Positions 6,357 through 14,263 of a DNA stretch of 18,322 nt are shown piece after piece. This DNA comes from Competibacteraceae bacterium UBA6584 (GTDB lineage: Bacteria; Pseudomonadota; Gammaproteobacteria; Competibacterales; Competibacteraceae). The stretch is taken from assembly GCA_002433805.1 (NCBI GenBank), contig DJIW01000091.1, positions 1-18,322 of the forward strand. Direction: 5' to 3'. The notes beneath the pieces were generated by a model that ran no database searches, was not told the DNA's origin, and saw only the letters and a list, made by a program, of their open reading frames with translations. A program made the position numbers and the translations under genes. Numbering within the stretch: position 1 is the first letter of the stretch; every line of letters starts with the position of its first letter.

Positions 6357-8891
6357 TTAATGGCTAAGCTGAGATCCGCCGTGCCGGTCCGCTTCCGCCT
6401 TGCGATCCGACAGTTCCTTAAAAATCGCAACGTAGTGGCTGATTTGATTCTTCGTATCACGCAACGCCGTGATTTTCAGCCATTCTGGGTAAATTTCGCC
6501 GTTCTTGCGGCGGTTCCAGATCGCGCCATGCCAGTTTCCCATCTCGCCGAGCGAGGTCCACATCACTCGAAAAAACTGCCGATCATGGCGGCCCGACGCC
6601 AAAATTTTCGGATTGAAACCCCGAATTTCTTCCAACCGGTAACCGGTCATCTCGGTAAAGGCGCGATTGACCAATACGATCTTGTTTTGCCGGTCGCTGA
6701 TGAGAATCCCCTCATCGCTTTGTTGATAGATCTCGGCCGGCGGCGCTGCTTGAGTTTGTTGGCGCTGTTCGGTCATCTCCCGAACCAGGACCACGCGGGC
6801 GCGGCTGTCGCCCCAGGTGATGGGGTGCGACACAACATCCACCTCCAGCAAGGTTCCGTCCTTCCGACGGTGCTTCCACAGCCCCGAACTCCGCGGCCCC
6901 TCCTGTCCTTGGACCAGTTGTTGGCGCAAGCGCCGTTGCTCGGTCCGAGGCCGGATGGCGGCGATGGTCATGCTCAGAAACTGTTCCCGAGTGTAGCCGT
7001 ATTGAAGAATCGCGGCGTCGTTCACCGCCAGGAAGCGTAAAGTCGCCACATCGTAGACCCACATCGGCATCGGATGCGCTTCAAACAGAGCGCGATAGTG
7101 GGACTCGCTGTCGCGCAACGCGGTCTCGGCGCGCTGGCGCTGCGCTTCGCGTTCGAGATTGTCCAGCGCAAAAGACACGTCGGCGGCCATGCCATCGAGC
7201 AACTCGACCAACTCGGGGTCGAAGAAGTCCGGCTCGGAGGCGTAGAGGCTAAACGCGCCGATCACCGCGCCCGCGCGCTTGAGCGGAAAAGCGGCGCACG
7301 AACGCACGCCGGCGGTCGCCACCAGAATTTGCCAACCCGCGTCTTCGGTTTGCCCGTGGAGCAAGTCGTTATCGAGCCAGTGCGCGCCATCGTTCAATAC
7401 CTGGCGCGCCGGTCGGTAGGGCAATTCCGATCCCTCGGTGATCGGCTCGCCCAACGAGGCCAAGCGGCCGCGCAATTCACCGAAAGCGGCCGCCACGCGC
7501 AGCTGTTGGGTCGTCGAGTCCAGCAGGCCGATCCACGCGCCCTTGAGTTCTCCCCACTTCACCGCGATCCGGCAGACTTCCTCGAACAAGGGTTCGGCGG
7601 TCAGATTTTTGCGCAGGATGCTTTGATTGGTCAAACTCAAGGCCGCATAGAAACGGCTGATCCGCGCCAGACGCCGTTCGATGCGCTTGCGGGCCGTGAT
7701 GGCGTCGATCACGACGATGAAATATTCGACCCTCGCCTCGGCGTTACGCAGCATCGAAACAGTCAGGTTGACCCAAACGGTCGCTCCGTCCCGGTGAAAA
7801 TACCGTTTCTCCATGGAATAGGTTTGGATGTGATCCGAAAGGAGCTGTTCCAAGACCCACATATCCTTCTCCAGATCGTCGGGATGGGCGATGTCCTGGA
7901 AGGTTTTTTTCAGTAGCTCCGACCGTGAATAACCCAGAAGCTGGCAAAAGCAGTCGTTCACCCGCAACCAGCGTCCGTCAGGCGCGACGTGGGCCATGCC
8001 GACCGCCGCTTGTTCGAAGGTGGCGCGAAAGCGCAGTTCCTGAACCGCGAGCGCGGCCTCCGCTTGCTTGCGCTCGGAAATATCCCGAACCACGGATTGG
8101 AAATAACGGCATTCCTGATCGCTGATGGCCCGCGCGCTGATTTCCACTGGGAACGGGGTCCCATCCCCGCGCAAATGCAGCCTTTCAAACACCGCCCCAC
8201 CGGTGCGGGCGACCCGGTCGTAATCGCCCGCCAGCAGATCCCGGCAACTCGGACAGCGCAGATCCCCAACGTGCCGGCCCCGCAACTCTTCGGGCGAGCG
8301 GCCGTAATACTCCCAAACTCGGTCGTTGACCTCGATGATGGTCCCGTCTTCGGCCAGCAACACGACCACATCCAATGATTGACGCAGCAGGGCTTCGAAG
8401 CGATGGCGCAGCGCCGCTCGTTCCAGATCGCTGTTCAGATGCTCCAACAAGGAACGGATTTGGGCATTGCGCCACCAAAATAAAATAGCGGCGGTGCCCG
8501 CGATCAACGCGAACGCCAGCATGAAACTGAACCAGGCGAGCAAGCGTTCGTTTTGGGTCGCCGCGCCGGCCCGCGCCAGCCCTTCATGCAAGATCGGGCC
8601 GCCCGAAACGATCATGGCCATCGCCAGCAACAACAATAAAGCCGCCGGCATCCAGCCGGCGCGCGGCGCGCGCGCGAACCGTGCTTCCAAACGCTTTTCG
8701 GTTTCGAGCGCCCGCGGTAAAAAATAGATCAACAAGGCCGTGCCGGCGACCAAACTCCAGTCCTTGACGGTTTGCAGGAGCGTGCTGGCCTTCGGTTCGA
8801 AATCCAGCCAAAAGATCAAGCGATCGAGGCCAAAAACCCAAACCGCCGCAACGGCTGTATACAGCAGGGTCAACGAGAGCGAGCGTTTCAT
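6357..8891 (-). CDS. Membrane-anchored PAS-PAS-GAF-PAS-PAS sensory protein without output domain
   Basis: An 844-residue protein counted from the ATG at 8889-8891; a TTG 45 nt upstream is possible but adds non-hydrophobic residues. The N-terminus carries four predicted membrane helices (about 6-28, 46-61, 81-97, 117-139). The first two resemble the LWxxxSDR...QxxKxW membrane module common in proteobacterial PAS sensors. Then come PAS1 (162-277, with an unusual CPSC at 213-216), PAS2 (285-403, ending DAITARKR), GAF (425-580), PAS3 (597-710) and PAS4 (718-833, with the SGRHD...MW...WNRRKNGE...PEW signature). PAS4 of this type is nearly always followed by GGDEF-EAL. Here the protein stops 11 residues later, with no GGDEF, EAL, HisKA or HATPase, and no remnant in the other two frames nearby. 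It may work by binding a partner, or may be a truncated cyclase/phosphodiesterase. Divergent from the small membrane gene at 9142. Confidence 0.88.
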   Translation of the reverse strand: MKRSLSLTLLYTAVAAVWVFGLDRLIFWLDFEPKASTLLQTVKDWSLVAGTALLIYFLPRALETEKRLEARFARAPRAGWMPAALLLLLAMAMIVSGGPILHEGLARAGAATQNERLLAWFSFMLAFALIAGTAAILFWWRNAQIRSLLEHLNSDLERAALRHRFEALLRQSLDVVVLLAEDGTIIEVNDRVWEYYGRSPEELRGRHVGDLRCPSCRDLLAGDYDRVARTGGAVFERLHLRGDGTPFPVEISARAISDQECRYFQSVVRDISERKQAEAALAVQELRFRATFEQAAVGMAHVAPDGRWLRVNDCFCQLLGYSRSELLKKTFQDIAHPDDLEKDMWVLEQLLSDHIQTYSMEKRYFHRDGATVWVNLTVSMLRNAEARVEYFIVVIDAITARKRIERRLARISRFYAALSLTNQSILRKNLTAEPLFEEVCRIAVKWGELKGAWIGLLDSTTQQLRVAAAFGELRGRLASLGEPITEGSELPYRPARQVLNDGAHWLDNDLLHGQTEDAGWQILVATAGVRSCAAFPLKRAGAVIGAFSLYASEPDFFDPELVELLDGMAADVSFALDNLEREAQRQRAETALRDSESHYRALFEAHPMPMWVYDVATLRFLAVNDAAILQYGYTREQFLSMTIAAIRPRTEQRRLRQQLVQGQEGPRSSGLWKHRRKDGTLLEVDVVSHPITWGDSRARVVLVREMTEQRQQTQAAPPAEIYQQSDEGILISDRQNKIVLVNRAFTEMTGYRLEEIRGFNPKILASGRHDRQFFRVMWTSLGEMGNWHGAIWNRRKNGEIYPEWLKITALRDTKNQISHYVAIFKELSDRKAEADRHGGSQLSH

Positions 8892-9141
8892 GAACCTGGA
8901 ACTGCGTGATAACGAAAATCCGAACACTGAATTCAACCATGAATGATAAGACTATTGCGTTCCAATGAAAAAGACGATTGCATTAAAACGGTGTGAATCG
9001 GCCCCTTCAAGTCTCAGTATAGGCGCGCATCGACCGCCGCCGTCGGAAACGCGACTAATCGCTCAAGCAACGCGGTCCGGCTTGCGCGGTCCGCGCCGCG
9101 ATGCGCCGACCCTGACTCTCCCGTACTCGCCGAGGTTTCTC
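8892..9141. other. Divergent intergenic region
   Basis: A 250-bp region between the minus-strand sensory gene and the plus-strand membrane gene, so it should hold both promoters. The left part (about 8940-8995) is AT-richer than its surroundings and is the likelier promoter zone, but I cannot fix a -35/-10 pair on either strand. The right part is GC-rich with a short direct repeat GCGGTCCG (near 9070 and 9087). In-frame extensions into it lack coding character. Confidence 0.35.
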
Positions 9142-9384
9142 ATGCAACGCCGCGATGTCTTGCCCGTTCTGGTGTCTATCGGCATCACCGCCCTGCTGAT
9201 TGCGGGCTTGGTGTATTTTATTGATGAATGGTGGGGGCGGCTGCCCACGGCGGTCTCCCTGATCGTGTTCATCTTGCTGTCGGTCATGGTGATCGGCTAT
9301 CCCATTTACGCCTTGGCGCGTTGGTCGGATCGCTATCTGGCGCGGGCGCGGGAAGCCAAGGCGCGCGGCGAGCGCGTCGACTGA
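9142..9384 (+). CDS. Small two-helix inner-membrane protein, unknown function
   Basis: An 80-residue protein that I do not recognise. The start is the ATG at 9142, preceded by GAGG at 9132-9135 (6-nt spacing); a longer in-frame reading from 8965 has no ribosome binding site and a low-complexity, basic extension. Two hydrophobic helices are clear (about 8-26 and 37-57), joined by a short IDEWWGRLP loop. A basic, charged tail (RWSDRYLARAREAKARGERVD) follows and is probably cytoplasmic. The mtfA start lies 31 nt downstream on the same strand, so the two may be co-transcribed. Nothing in the sequence suggests a catalytic role. Confidence 0.7.
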   Translation: MQRRDVLPVLVSIGITALLIAGLVYFIDEWWGRLPTAVSLIVFILLSVMVIGYPIYALARWSDRYLARAREAKARGERVD

Positions 9385-9415
9385 ACGGGCGCGCCGACCG
9401 AGATCGCCCAAAACC

Positions 9416-10237
9416 ATGTTCGGTTCGATCAAACACTGGTTTCAACAGCGCCGGCTGGAACGCGCCCGCATCGCCGAACCGCTCTGGCGGGCGACGGTCG
9501 CCGATCTGCCGTTGCTCGCTGGCTTGAACCCGCTGGAACGCGCCCGATTGCACGAGCTGGCAAGTCTGTTTTTGGCTGAAAAAGCTCTGGAGGCCGCCGG
9601 CGGTCTCGAACTCTCGCCGGAGATGGGACCGCTAATCGCCGCCCAAGCCTGTCTGCCGATCCTCAATCTCGGGCTGCACTATTATCGGGGCTGGCATTCG
9701 ATCATTCTGTATCCCGAGGGTTTCCTCGCCCGTCACGACTACACCGACGCCATCGGTTTGGTGCACAGCGTCCATCGCCCGCTGATCGGCGAGGCTTGGG
9801 AACGCGGGCCGGTCGTTCTGTCTTGGGCCGATGTCGCCGAAGCCCGCGCCGAACCGGGCCTTAACGTCGTGATTCACGAAATGGCCCACAAGCTCGATAT
9901 GCTAAACGGCGAGGTCAACGGCCTGCCGCCGTTGCATCGGAACATGGCGGTGGCGGACTGGAGCCGCGCTTTCAATACGGCTTACCGGCGGCTGTGCCGC
10001 GAGGTGGACCGAGGCCAGCCGACGGCGCTCGATCCGTATGCGGCCGAGAGTCCGGGCGAATTTTTCGCTTTGATCAGCGAGGCGTTTTTCGAAACGCCGC
10101 GGTTAGTGATCGAACATTACCCGGAGGTCTACCGCCAACTTCAGGACTTCTATCGGCAAGATCCACTCGCCCGCTCGCCAGACCGTCAAGCGCCGCCCCT
10201 CGCTTCTGCTCCGCCAGGGTCCACTGTCCCCGAATAG
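9416..10237 (+). CDS. mtfA: MtfA zinc-dependent peptidase (Mlc titration factor)
   Basis: MtfA is a cytosolic gluzincin-like aminopeptidase that in E. coli binds the repressor Mlc and so relieves repression of ptsG. The 273-residue product has the zinc motif HEMAHKLD (H154, E155, H158). The downstream DPYAAESPGEFFALISEAFF block (206-225) should supply the third ligand (probably E215). The segments GLHYYRGWHSIILYP and GPVVLSWADV are typical of the family. The length matches the usual 260-275 residues; the last 20 or so residues are Pro/Ala rich and likely disordered. No Mlc or PTS gene lies nearby, so the sugar-regulation role is family knowledge, not shown here. It converges with the lipoprotein gene 39 bp away, and no terminator hairpin stands out in the gap. 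Confidence 0.93.
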   Translation: MFGSIKHWFQQRRLERARIAEPLWRATVADLPLLAGLNPLERARLHELASLFLAEKALEAAGGLELSPEMGPLIAAQACLPILNLGLHYYRGWHSIILYPEGFLARHDYTDAIGLVHSVHRPLIGEAWERGPVVLSWADVAEARAEPGLNVVIHEMAHKLDMLNGEVNGLPPLHRNMAVADWSRAFNTAYRRLCREVDRGQPTALDPYAAESPGEFFALISEAFFETPRLVIEHYPEVYRQLQDFYRQDPLARSPDRQAPPLASAPPGSTVPE

Positions 10238-10276
10238 GCGCTCCCTGTTGCCGTCCGTCCGAAGGCGAGTCATCAA

Positions 10277-10765
10277 TCACCAAAAATCATCCAGGCGCGC
10301 CGGCTCCCAGTCCGCTTGGCGCACTCGCCAGTCGTCTCGTCCGTACCGAACCAGTTCCAGTTCGAAGCGGTACAGATCCGCATTCAGATTGACCAACGCG
10401 CCGGCGTCGTGCACCGGCCGGCCGGCCATGGCCGCCGCCACGCTCGCCAGCGCTCGATCGGGTTCGGGAAATTCGACGCGTCTGACCCGGGCGAACAGAT
10501 GGAGCGATTGCTGGCGCAACACCTGAAGCCTGAGCAGATTTTCCAGCGACTTGCGGTCGAGTCCGCGACGGTCGGCATAATCGTCCGCGATCATGCCGCG
10601 CAGATCGCGGACGTTGCGTTCCTCGGCGGCGGCGACAGCCTTGGCGATCATGTCGCGGATTTCGGTTTCCGGCGAGGATGGGCGCGAGCACCCGACCAAC
10701 GCCAGCGCGACGGTCAACCACCACCAAAAGCTCAAGTTCGGTCGGTTCGATGTACGGCCTTTCAT
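10277..10765 (-). CDS. Small putative outer-membrane lipoprotein
   Basis: A 162-residue protein with a type II signal peptide: basic start, hydrophobic stretch FWWWLTVALALVG and lipobox LVGC with the lipidated C26. Serine at +2 predicts sorting to the outer membrane. The mature part begins with a charged helix (EIRDMIAKAVAAAEERNVRDLRGMIADDY) and continues into strands (RFELELVRYGRDDWRV), reminiscent of NTF2-like/SnoaL-type cone folds; this is a resemblance only and no catalytic residues can be named. The ATG at 10763-10765 is supported by an excellent purine-rich site (GGGGAGGGAAGG) directly upstream. It is divergent from nudF across 58 bp, which must contain both promoters. Confidence 0.75.
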   Translation of the reverse strand: MKGRTSNRPNLSFWWWLTVALALVGCSRPSSPETEIRDMIAKAVAAAEERNVRDLRGMIADDYADRRGLDRKSLENLLRLQVLRQQSLHLFARVRRVEFPEPDRALASVAAAMAGRPVHDAGALVNLNADLYRFELELVRYGRDDWRVRQADWEPARLDDFW

Positions 10766-10823
10766 GCGCCTTCCCTCCCCGCGGGATTACAATCGGCGAT
10801 TATCTCGACCACCACCCTTCTCC

Positions 10824-11453
10824 ATGCCGGATTCGCCCATGAACCATCAGTTTGAAGTGCTCGACAAGTCCACCTGCTACAGCGGCTTTTTCCGCCTGGA
10901 AAAATACCGGCTGCGCCACGAACTGTTCGCCGGCGGCTGGAGCGCCGAGATCAGCCGCGAATGTCTGGAACGCGGCCACGCGGTCGCCGTGCTGCTGTAC
11001 GACCCCGATACCGATCAGGTGGTTTTGCTGGAACAATTTCGAATCGGCGCGCTGGAGTTTCCGGGCGGACCCTGGCTGGTGGAGATCGTCGCCGGCATCA
11101 TGGACGACCCCGACGAAACCGCCGAGGAAGTGGCCCGGCGCGAAACCCTGGAAGAAGCCGGCTGCGAAGTCCTGGACTTGGTTCCGATCTGTCGTTACCT
11201 GGTCAGCGCCGGCGGCACGTCGGAAACGATCACCCTGTTTTGCGGGCGGATCGACGCCAAAGCCGTCGCCAGCGGCTTGGGCGGGATCGCCTCCGAGCAC
11301 GAGGATATTCAGGTGCGCGTGGTGTCTCGCGACGAAGCCCTGGGCTTGCTGCGCGCCGGACGCATCAACTCCGCCGCGCCGATCATCGCCTTGCAGTGGC
11401 TGGAACTCAACCAGCCGAAACTGGCGGAGCGCTGGGGATCTAAGCCCGCCTAA
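10824..11453 (+). CDS. nudF: ADP-ribose pyrophosphatase NudF
   Basis: Nudix hydrolase cleaving ADP-ribose to AMP and ribose 5-phosphate. With the ATG at 10824 the product has 209 residues, the same as E. coli NudF; a second ATG at 10839 is nearly as good and neither has a strong Shine-Dalgarno. Features: YSGFFRLEKYRLRHELF near the N-terminus, ERGHAVAVLLYDP (49-61), VLLEQFRIGA, the Nudix box at 91-114 (G91, E98, R106, E107, E110, E111, G113), SAGGTSE (128-134) and the C-terminal SAAPIIALQWL. The box is odd: six residues instead of five separate G91 from E98, while the catalytic REUxEExG part is intact. A long open frame starts further upstream, but it shadows the lipoprotein gene. The 3' end overlaps the convergent DUF7931-like gene by 4 bp. 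Confidence 0.92.
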   Translation: MPDSPMNHQFEVLDKSTCYSGFFRLEKYRLRHELFAGGWSAEISRECLERGHAVAVLLYDPDTDQVVLLEQFRIGALEFPGGPWLVEIVAGIMDDPDETAEEVARRETLEEAGCEVLDLVPICRYLVSAGGTSETITLFCGRIDAKAVASGLGGIASEHEDIQVRVVSRDEALGLLRAGRINSAAPIIALQWLELNQPKLAERWGSKPA

Positions 11454-11953
11454 ATCCCCAGCCAGCGCAGGTCGGGATCGGCCTCGGAGCGATTCCACAG
11501 CTCGCGGAACAGCTCCAACAATGCTTTCATGCGCTCGCTCGGTTTCGGATCGTAGCTCCCCAGCAGCCGGCGCGGATCGGTGAAATGCAGCAGGCTCCGG
11601 TCATCGGCGATGGCGAAGGCCTGCCCCAGCTCCGGCCGGTCCGGCAGTTCGCGCCGGTTGGGGGTGCGCAGGACCAGCGCGGTGGTCAAGCGTTCGCCCA
11701 AGCGGACCAACCCCGGACAGCCGTTGCGCCAATCCCGCGCGGGCGGCAACAGCAGCTGAAAGCGGATTTTAGGCTGATTGATCACTCGGTTGCGAATGGC
11801 GGATAGCACCTCGTCATCGTTATACAGTTCGGGCCGCACCAGCGGGGTGTACAGATACAAGGTGCGCCGGACGCCGTCCAGCAACTGCAACACCGCGCGC
11901 CGGCTGTCGTCCAGCCCGGCGAGCGTCGTGGAGACTTGATCGGATTCCGCCAT
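11450..11953 (-). CDS. DUF7931-like protein, PLD-fold resemblance
   Basis: A 167-residue soluble protein. It resembles the domain often found fused behind a GNAT acetyltransferase in pseudomonads and relatives (DUF7931 as I remember it): the TLYLYTPLVRPELYNDDEVLSAIR segment (31-54), the central FQLLLPPARDW strand, FAIADDRSLLHF, and the ending LFRELWNRSEADPDLRWLGI. The order of elements recalls half of a phospholipase D-type fold, but there is no HKD motif, so enzymatic activity is not claimed. No acetyltransferase part is present; the domain stands alone. Start ATG at 11951-11953 has GGAGG 8 nt upstream. It begins 31 nt after purB on the same strand and probably shares its transcript. Function unknown. 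Confidence 0.75.
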   Translation of the reverse strand: MAESDQVSTTLAGLDDSRRAVLQLLDGVRRTLYLYTPLVRPELYNDDEVLSAIRNRVINQPKIRFQLLLPPARDWRNGCPGLVRLGERLTTALVLRTPNRRELPDRPELGQAFAIADDRSLLHFTDPRRLLGSYDPKPSERMKALLELFRELWNRSEADPDLRWLGI

Positions 11954-11984
11954 CGCGGTTACCTCCCACGCGGAATAGAAAAGC

Positions 11985-13355
11985 TCACAGGTTGCGCGCC
12001 TGGGCGGCGGCGTTGCCGGTATAGGTGGCCGGCGTCAGCGCCAGCAAGCGCTGTTTGGCCTCCTCGGGAATCGCCAGATCGGCGATGAACGCCCGCAGCG
12101 TTTCGCGTTCGATCCGCTGGCCTCGGGTCAGCGCCTTGAGCTGCTCGTAGGGTTGTTCGAGGCCGTAGCGGCGCATCACCGTTTGGATCGGTTCGGCCAA
12201 CACTTCCCAATTATCGTCCAGATCGGCGTCCAGCGCCGCCGCGTTGACCTCCAGCTTGCCGATGCCTTTCAAACAGGATTGATAGGCCACCAGCGAATGC
12301 GCCAAGCCGACTCCGAGCGCGCGCAGCACGGTCGAATCGGTCAGATCGCGCTGCCAGCGCGACACCGGCAGCTTGGCCGCCAGATGGTCGAGCAGCGCGT
12401 TGGCCACCCCCAAATTGCCCTCGGCATTCTCGAAATCGATGGGGTTGACCTTGTGCGGCATGGTCGAGGAACCGACTTCGCCGGCGACGGTTTTTTGCCG
12501 AAAATAACCGATGGCGATGTAGCTCCAGATGTCGCGACAAAAATCCAGCAGCACGGTGTTGGCGCGCATCAGCGCATGAAAATACTCCGCCATGTAATCG
12601 TGCGGCTCGATTTGAGTGGTGTAGGGATTCCAGTCCAGATCGAGGGTTTCGGTGACGAAGCGGCGGGCGAAATCTTCCCAGTCCACCTCCGGATAGGCGG
12701 CCAAATGCGCGTTGTAATTGCCGACGGCGCCGTTGATCTTGCCCAGTACCGGGATCGCTTCCAGTTGCGCTCGCTGCCGCTTCAGGCGGTACGCGACATT
12801 GGCCATTTCCTTACCGAGCGTGGTCGGCGAGGCGGGTTGGCCGTGGGTGCGGGCCAGCATCGGCTGGTCGGCCCGTTGGTGGGCCAACCGGCCGATGGCA
12901 TCGAGCACGCGATCCAGTTGCGGCAACAGGATTCGGGCGCGCGCCTCGCGCAGCATCAGCGCGTAGGCCAAATTGTTGATGTCTTCCGAAGTGCAGGCGA
13001 AATGGATGAACTCGCCGACCGCCTGCAATTCAGCATCGCCGGCGACTTGCTCCTTGAGCCAATATTCCACCGCCTTGACATCGTGATTGGTGATGCGTTC
13101 GATAGCCTTGATGCGCGCGGCGGCGGCGGGATCGAACGCTTTTAACAGGTCTTCGAGCTTGCCGTTGGCCCGCGCGCTCAACGGTGACGCTTCGGGGATG
13201 CCGGGATGTTGGGCCAGCGCCTGCAGCCAGCGCACTTCCACCAACACTCGGTGGCGAATCAAACCGTACTCGCTGAAAAGCGGCCGCAGCTCGTCGGTCT
13301 TGTCAGCGTAACGGCCGTCGACGGGCGAAATGGCGGTCAGGGCAGTGAGTTCCAT
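11985..13355 (-). CDS. purB: Adenylosuccinate lyase PurB
   Basis: Homotetrameric lyase acting twice in purine synthesis: SAICAR to AICAR plus fumarate, and adenylosuccinate to AMP plus fumarate. It has 456 residues, identical in length to E. coli PurB. Key parts: SPVDGRYADKT (10-20), TSEDINNLA (122-130), the catalytic H171 in ARTHGQPASPTT, and the flexible signature loop GSSTMPHKVNP (295-305) with the catalytic serine at about 296. The ATG at 13353-13355 is preceded by GGAG at 5-nt spacing. The reading frame stays open further upstream, but that part shadows the EamA gene. Located 41 nt after the EamA gene and 31 nt before the DUF7931-like gene in a minus-strand run; no purine-type regulatory site was recognised. 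Confidence 0.97.
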   Translation of the reverse strand: MELTALTAISPVDGRYADKTDELRPLFSEYGLIRHRVLVEVRWLQALAQHPGIPEASPLSARANGKLEDLLKAFDPAAAARIKAIERITNHDVKAVEYWLKEQVAGDAELQAVGEFIHFACTSEDINNLAYALMLREARARILLPQLDRVLDAIGRLAHQRADQPMLARTHGQPASPTTLGKEMANVAYRLKRQRAQLEAIPVLGKINGAVGNYNAHLAAYPEVDWEDFARRFVTETLDLDWNPYTTQIEPHDYMAEYFHALMRANTVLLDFCRDIWSYIAIGYFRQKTVAGEVGSSTMPHKVNPIDFENAEGNLGVANALLDHLAAKLPVSRWQRDLTDSTVLRALGVGLAHSLVAYQSCLKGIGKLEVNAAALDADLDDNWEVLAEPIQTVMRRYGLEQPYEQLKALTRGQRIERETLRAFIADLAIPEEAKQRLLALTPATYTGNAAAQARNL

Positions 13356-13396
13356 AAAAACTCCGATAAACGCCTCAGCGGCTGATGAGCTTAATG

Positions 13397-14263
13397 TTAC
13401 CGCATCGCCCGAAAGATCACCGCGCCCAGAATAATGGTTCCGCCGAGCAACGCCAGCGGACCCGGAGCTTCGCCCAGCAGCAAAAAAACCCAAACCGGAT
13501 TCAGCACCGGCTCGATCATCGGGATCAGGATGCCTTCGACCGCCCGCACATGGCGCAAGGCCAGCGAGTACATGACATACGGCAGGCCCAATTGCACCAC
13601 GCCGAGCAGCAGTAACCCAACCCAACCGCCGGCGTCCGGCATCGCCTGAAACATAAACGGCAAGCCGATCGCGCCCGCCAGCAGATTGCCGAGCACCAAG
13701 GCCGAAATCGACGATTCCTCGCGGTGGCGGCGCAAAAACAGCGTGAGCCAGGCAAAGCAAAACCCGCTGACCAACGCCACGCCGTTGCCGAGATAGCCCT
13801 GGAAACTGAGTTCATCGCCGAAAAACAGCAGCATTCCGAACAGGATCACCACCATGCTCAGCCAATCGCGGCGCTGGGCCCGTTCGCCCAAGAACCACGG
13901 GCTGAACAACGCGACGTAAACCGGCGCGGTATATTGCAGCAGGATGGCGTTAGCGGCCGTGGTCAGCTTGTTGGCGACGACGAATAAAACCACCGTGCCC
14001 GCGTAGGCCACCGCCGCGCCGATCTGTTCGAAGGAACCGGTAAAGCGCAACTCGTTACGGAAGATCGCCGCGATGACCGCCGCGCCGATCAAGCTGCGCG
14101 TCCCGGCGATGGCCATGGGATTCCAATCGACCCACTTGATCAACAGACCGCCCAGGCTCCACAGAATCGCCGTGGCCAGCAGCATCAGCACCGCGCGGCG
14201 GTGATCGGAATCGTTGGCGGAATGGTTCGGGCTTGCAGCAGAGTCGGACGTCGGAGCCATCAT
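13397..14263 (-). CDS. EamA-family (drug/metabolite transporter superfamily) permease
   Basis: A 288-residue inner-membrane protein with about ten hydrophobic helices arranged as two EamA repeats (about 24-150 and 158-286). The first repeat starts LLATAILWSLGGLLIKW and includes the conserved LQYTAPVYVALFSPWFLGER; the second contains PMIEPVLNPVWVFLLLGEAPGPLALLGG, the usual family ending. The first 22 residues are polar. The start ATG at 14261-14263 overlaps the livF stop in an ATGA arrangement, implying translational coupling; GGCGG lies just upstream. Family members export amino acids, nucleobases or other metabolites; the substrate cannot be deduced. Although coupled to livF, the two belong to unrelated transport systems. 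Confidence 0.9.
   Translation of the reverse strand: MMAPTSDSAASPNHSANDSDHRRAVLMLLATAILWSLGGLLIKWVDWNPMAIAGTRSLIGAAVIAAIFRNELRFTGSFEQIGAAVAYAGTVVLFVVANKLTTAANAILLQYTAPVYVALFSPWFLGERAQRRDWLSMVVILFGMLLFFGDELSFQGYLGNGVALVSGFCFAWLTLFLRRHREESSISALVLGNLLAGAIGLPFMFQAMPDAGGWVGLLLLGVVQLGLPYVMYSLALRHVRAVEGILIPMIEPVLNPVWVFLLLGEAPGPLALLGGTIILGAVIFRAMR

Noticed and set aside
8965..9141. N-terminal extension of the small membrane protein to 139 residues
   Set aside because: No ribosome binding site at 8965 and a non-homologous basic stretch, whereas ATG 9142 has GAGG at good spacing directly before the first hydrophobic helix.
13356..13760. Extension of the purB frame to 591 residues
   Set aside because: The extra part is the shadow of the EamA gene; PurB is 456 residues from ATG 13355, exactly the E. 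coli length, with a GGAG site.
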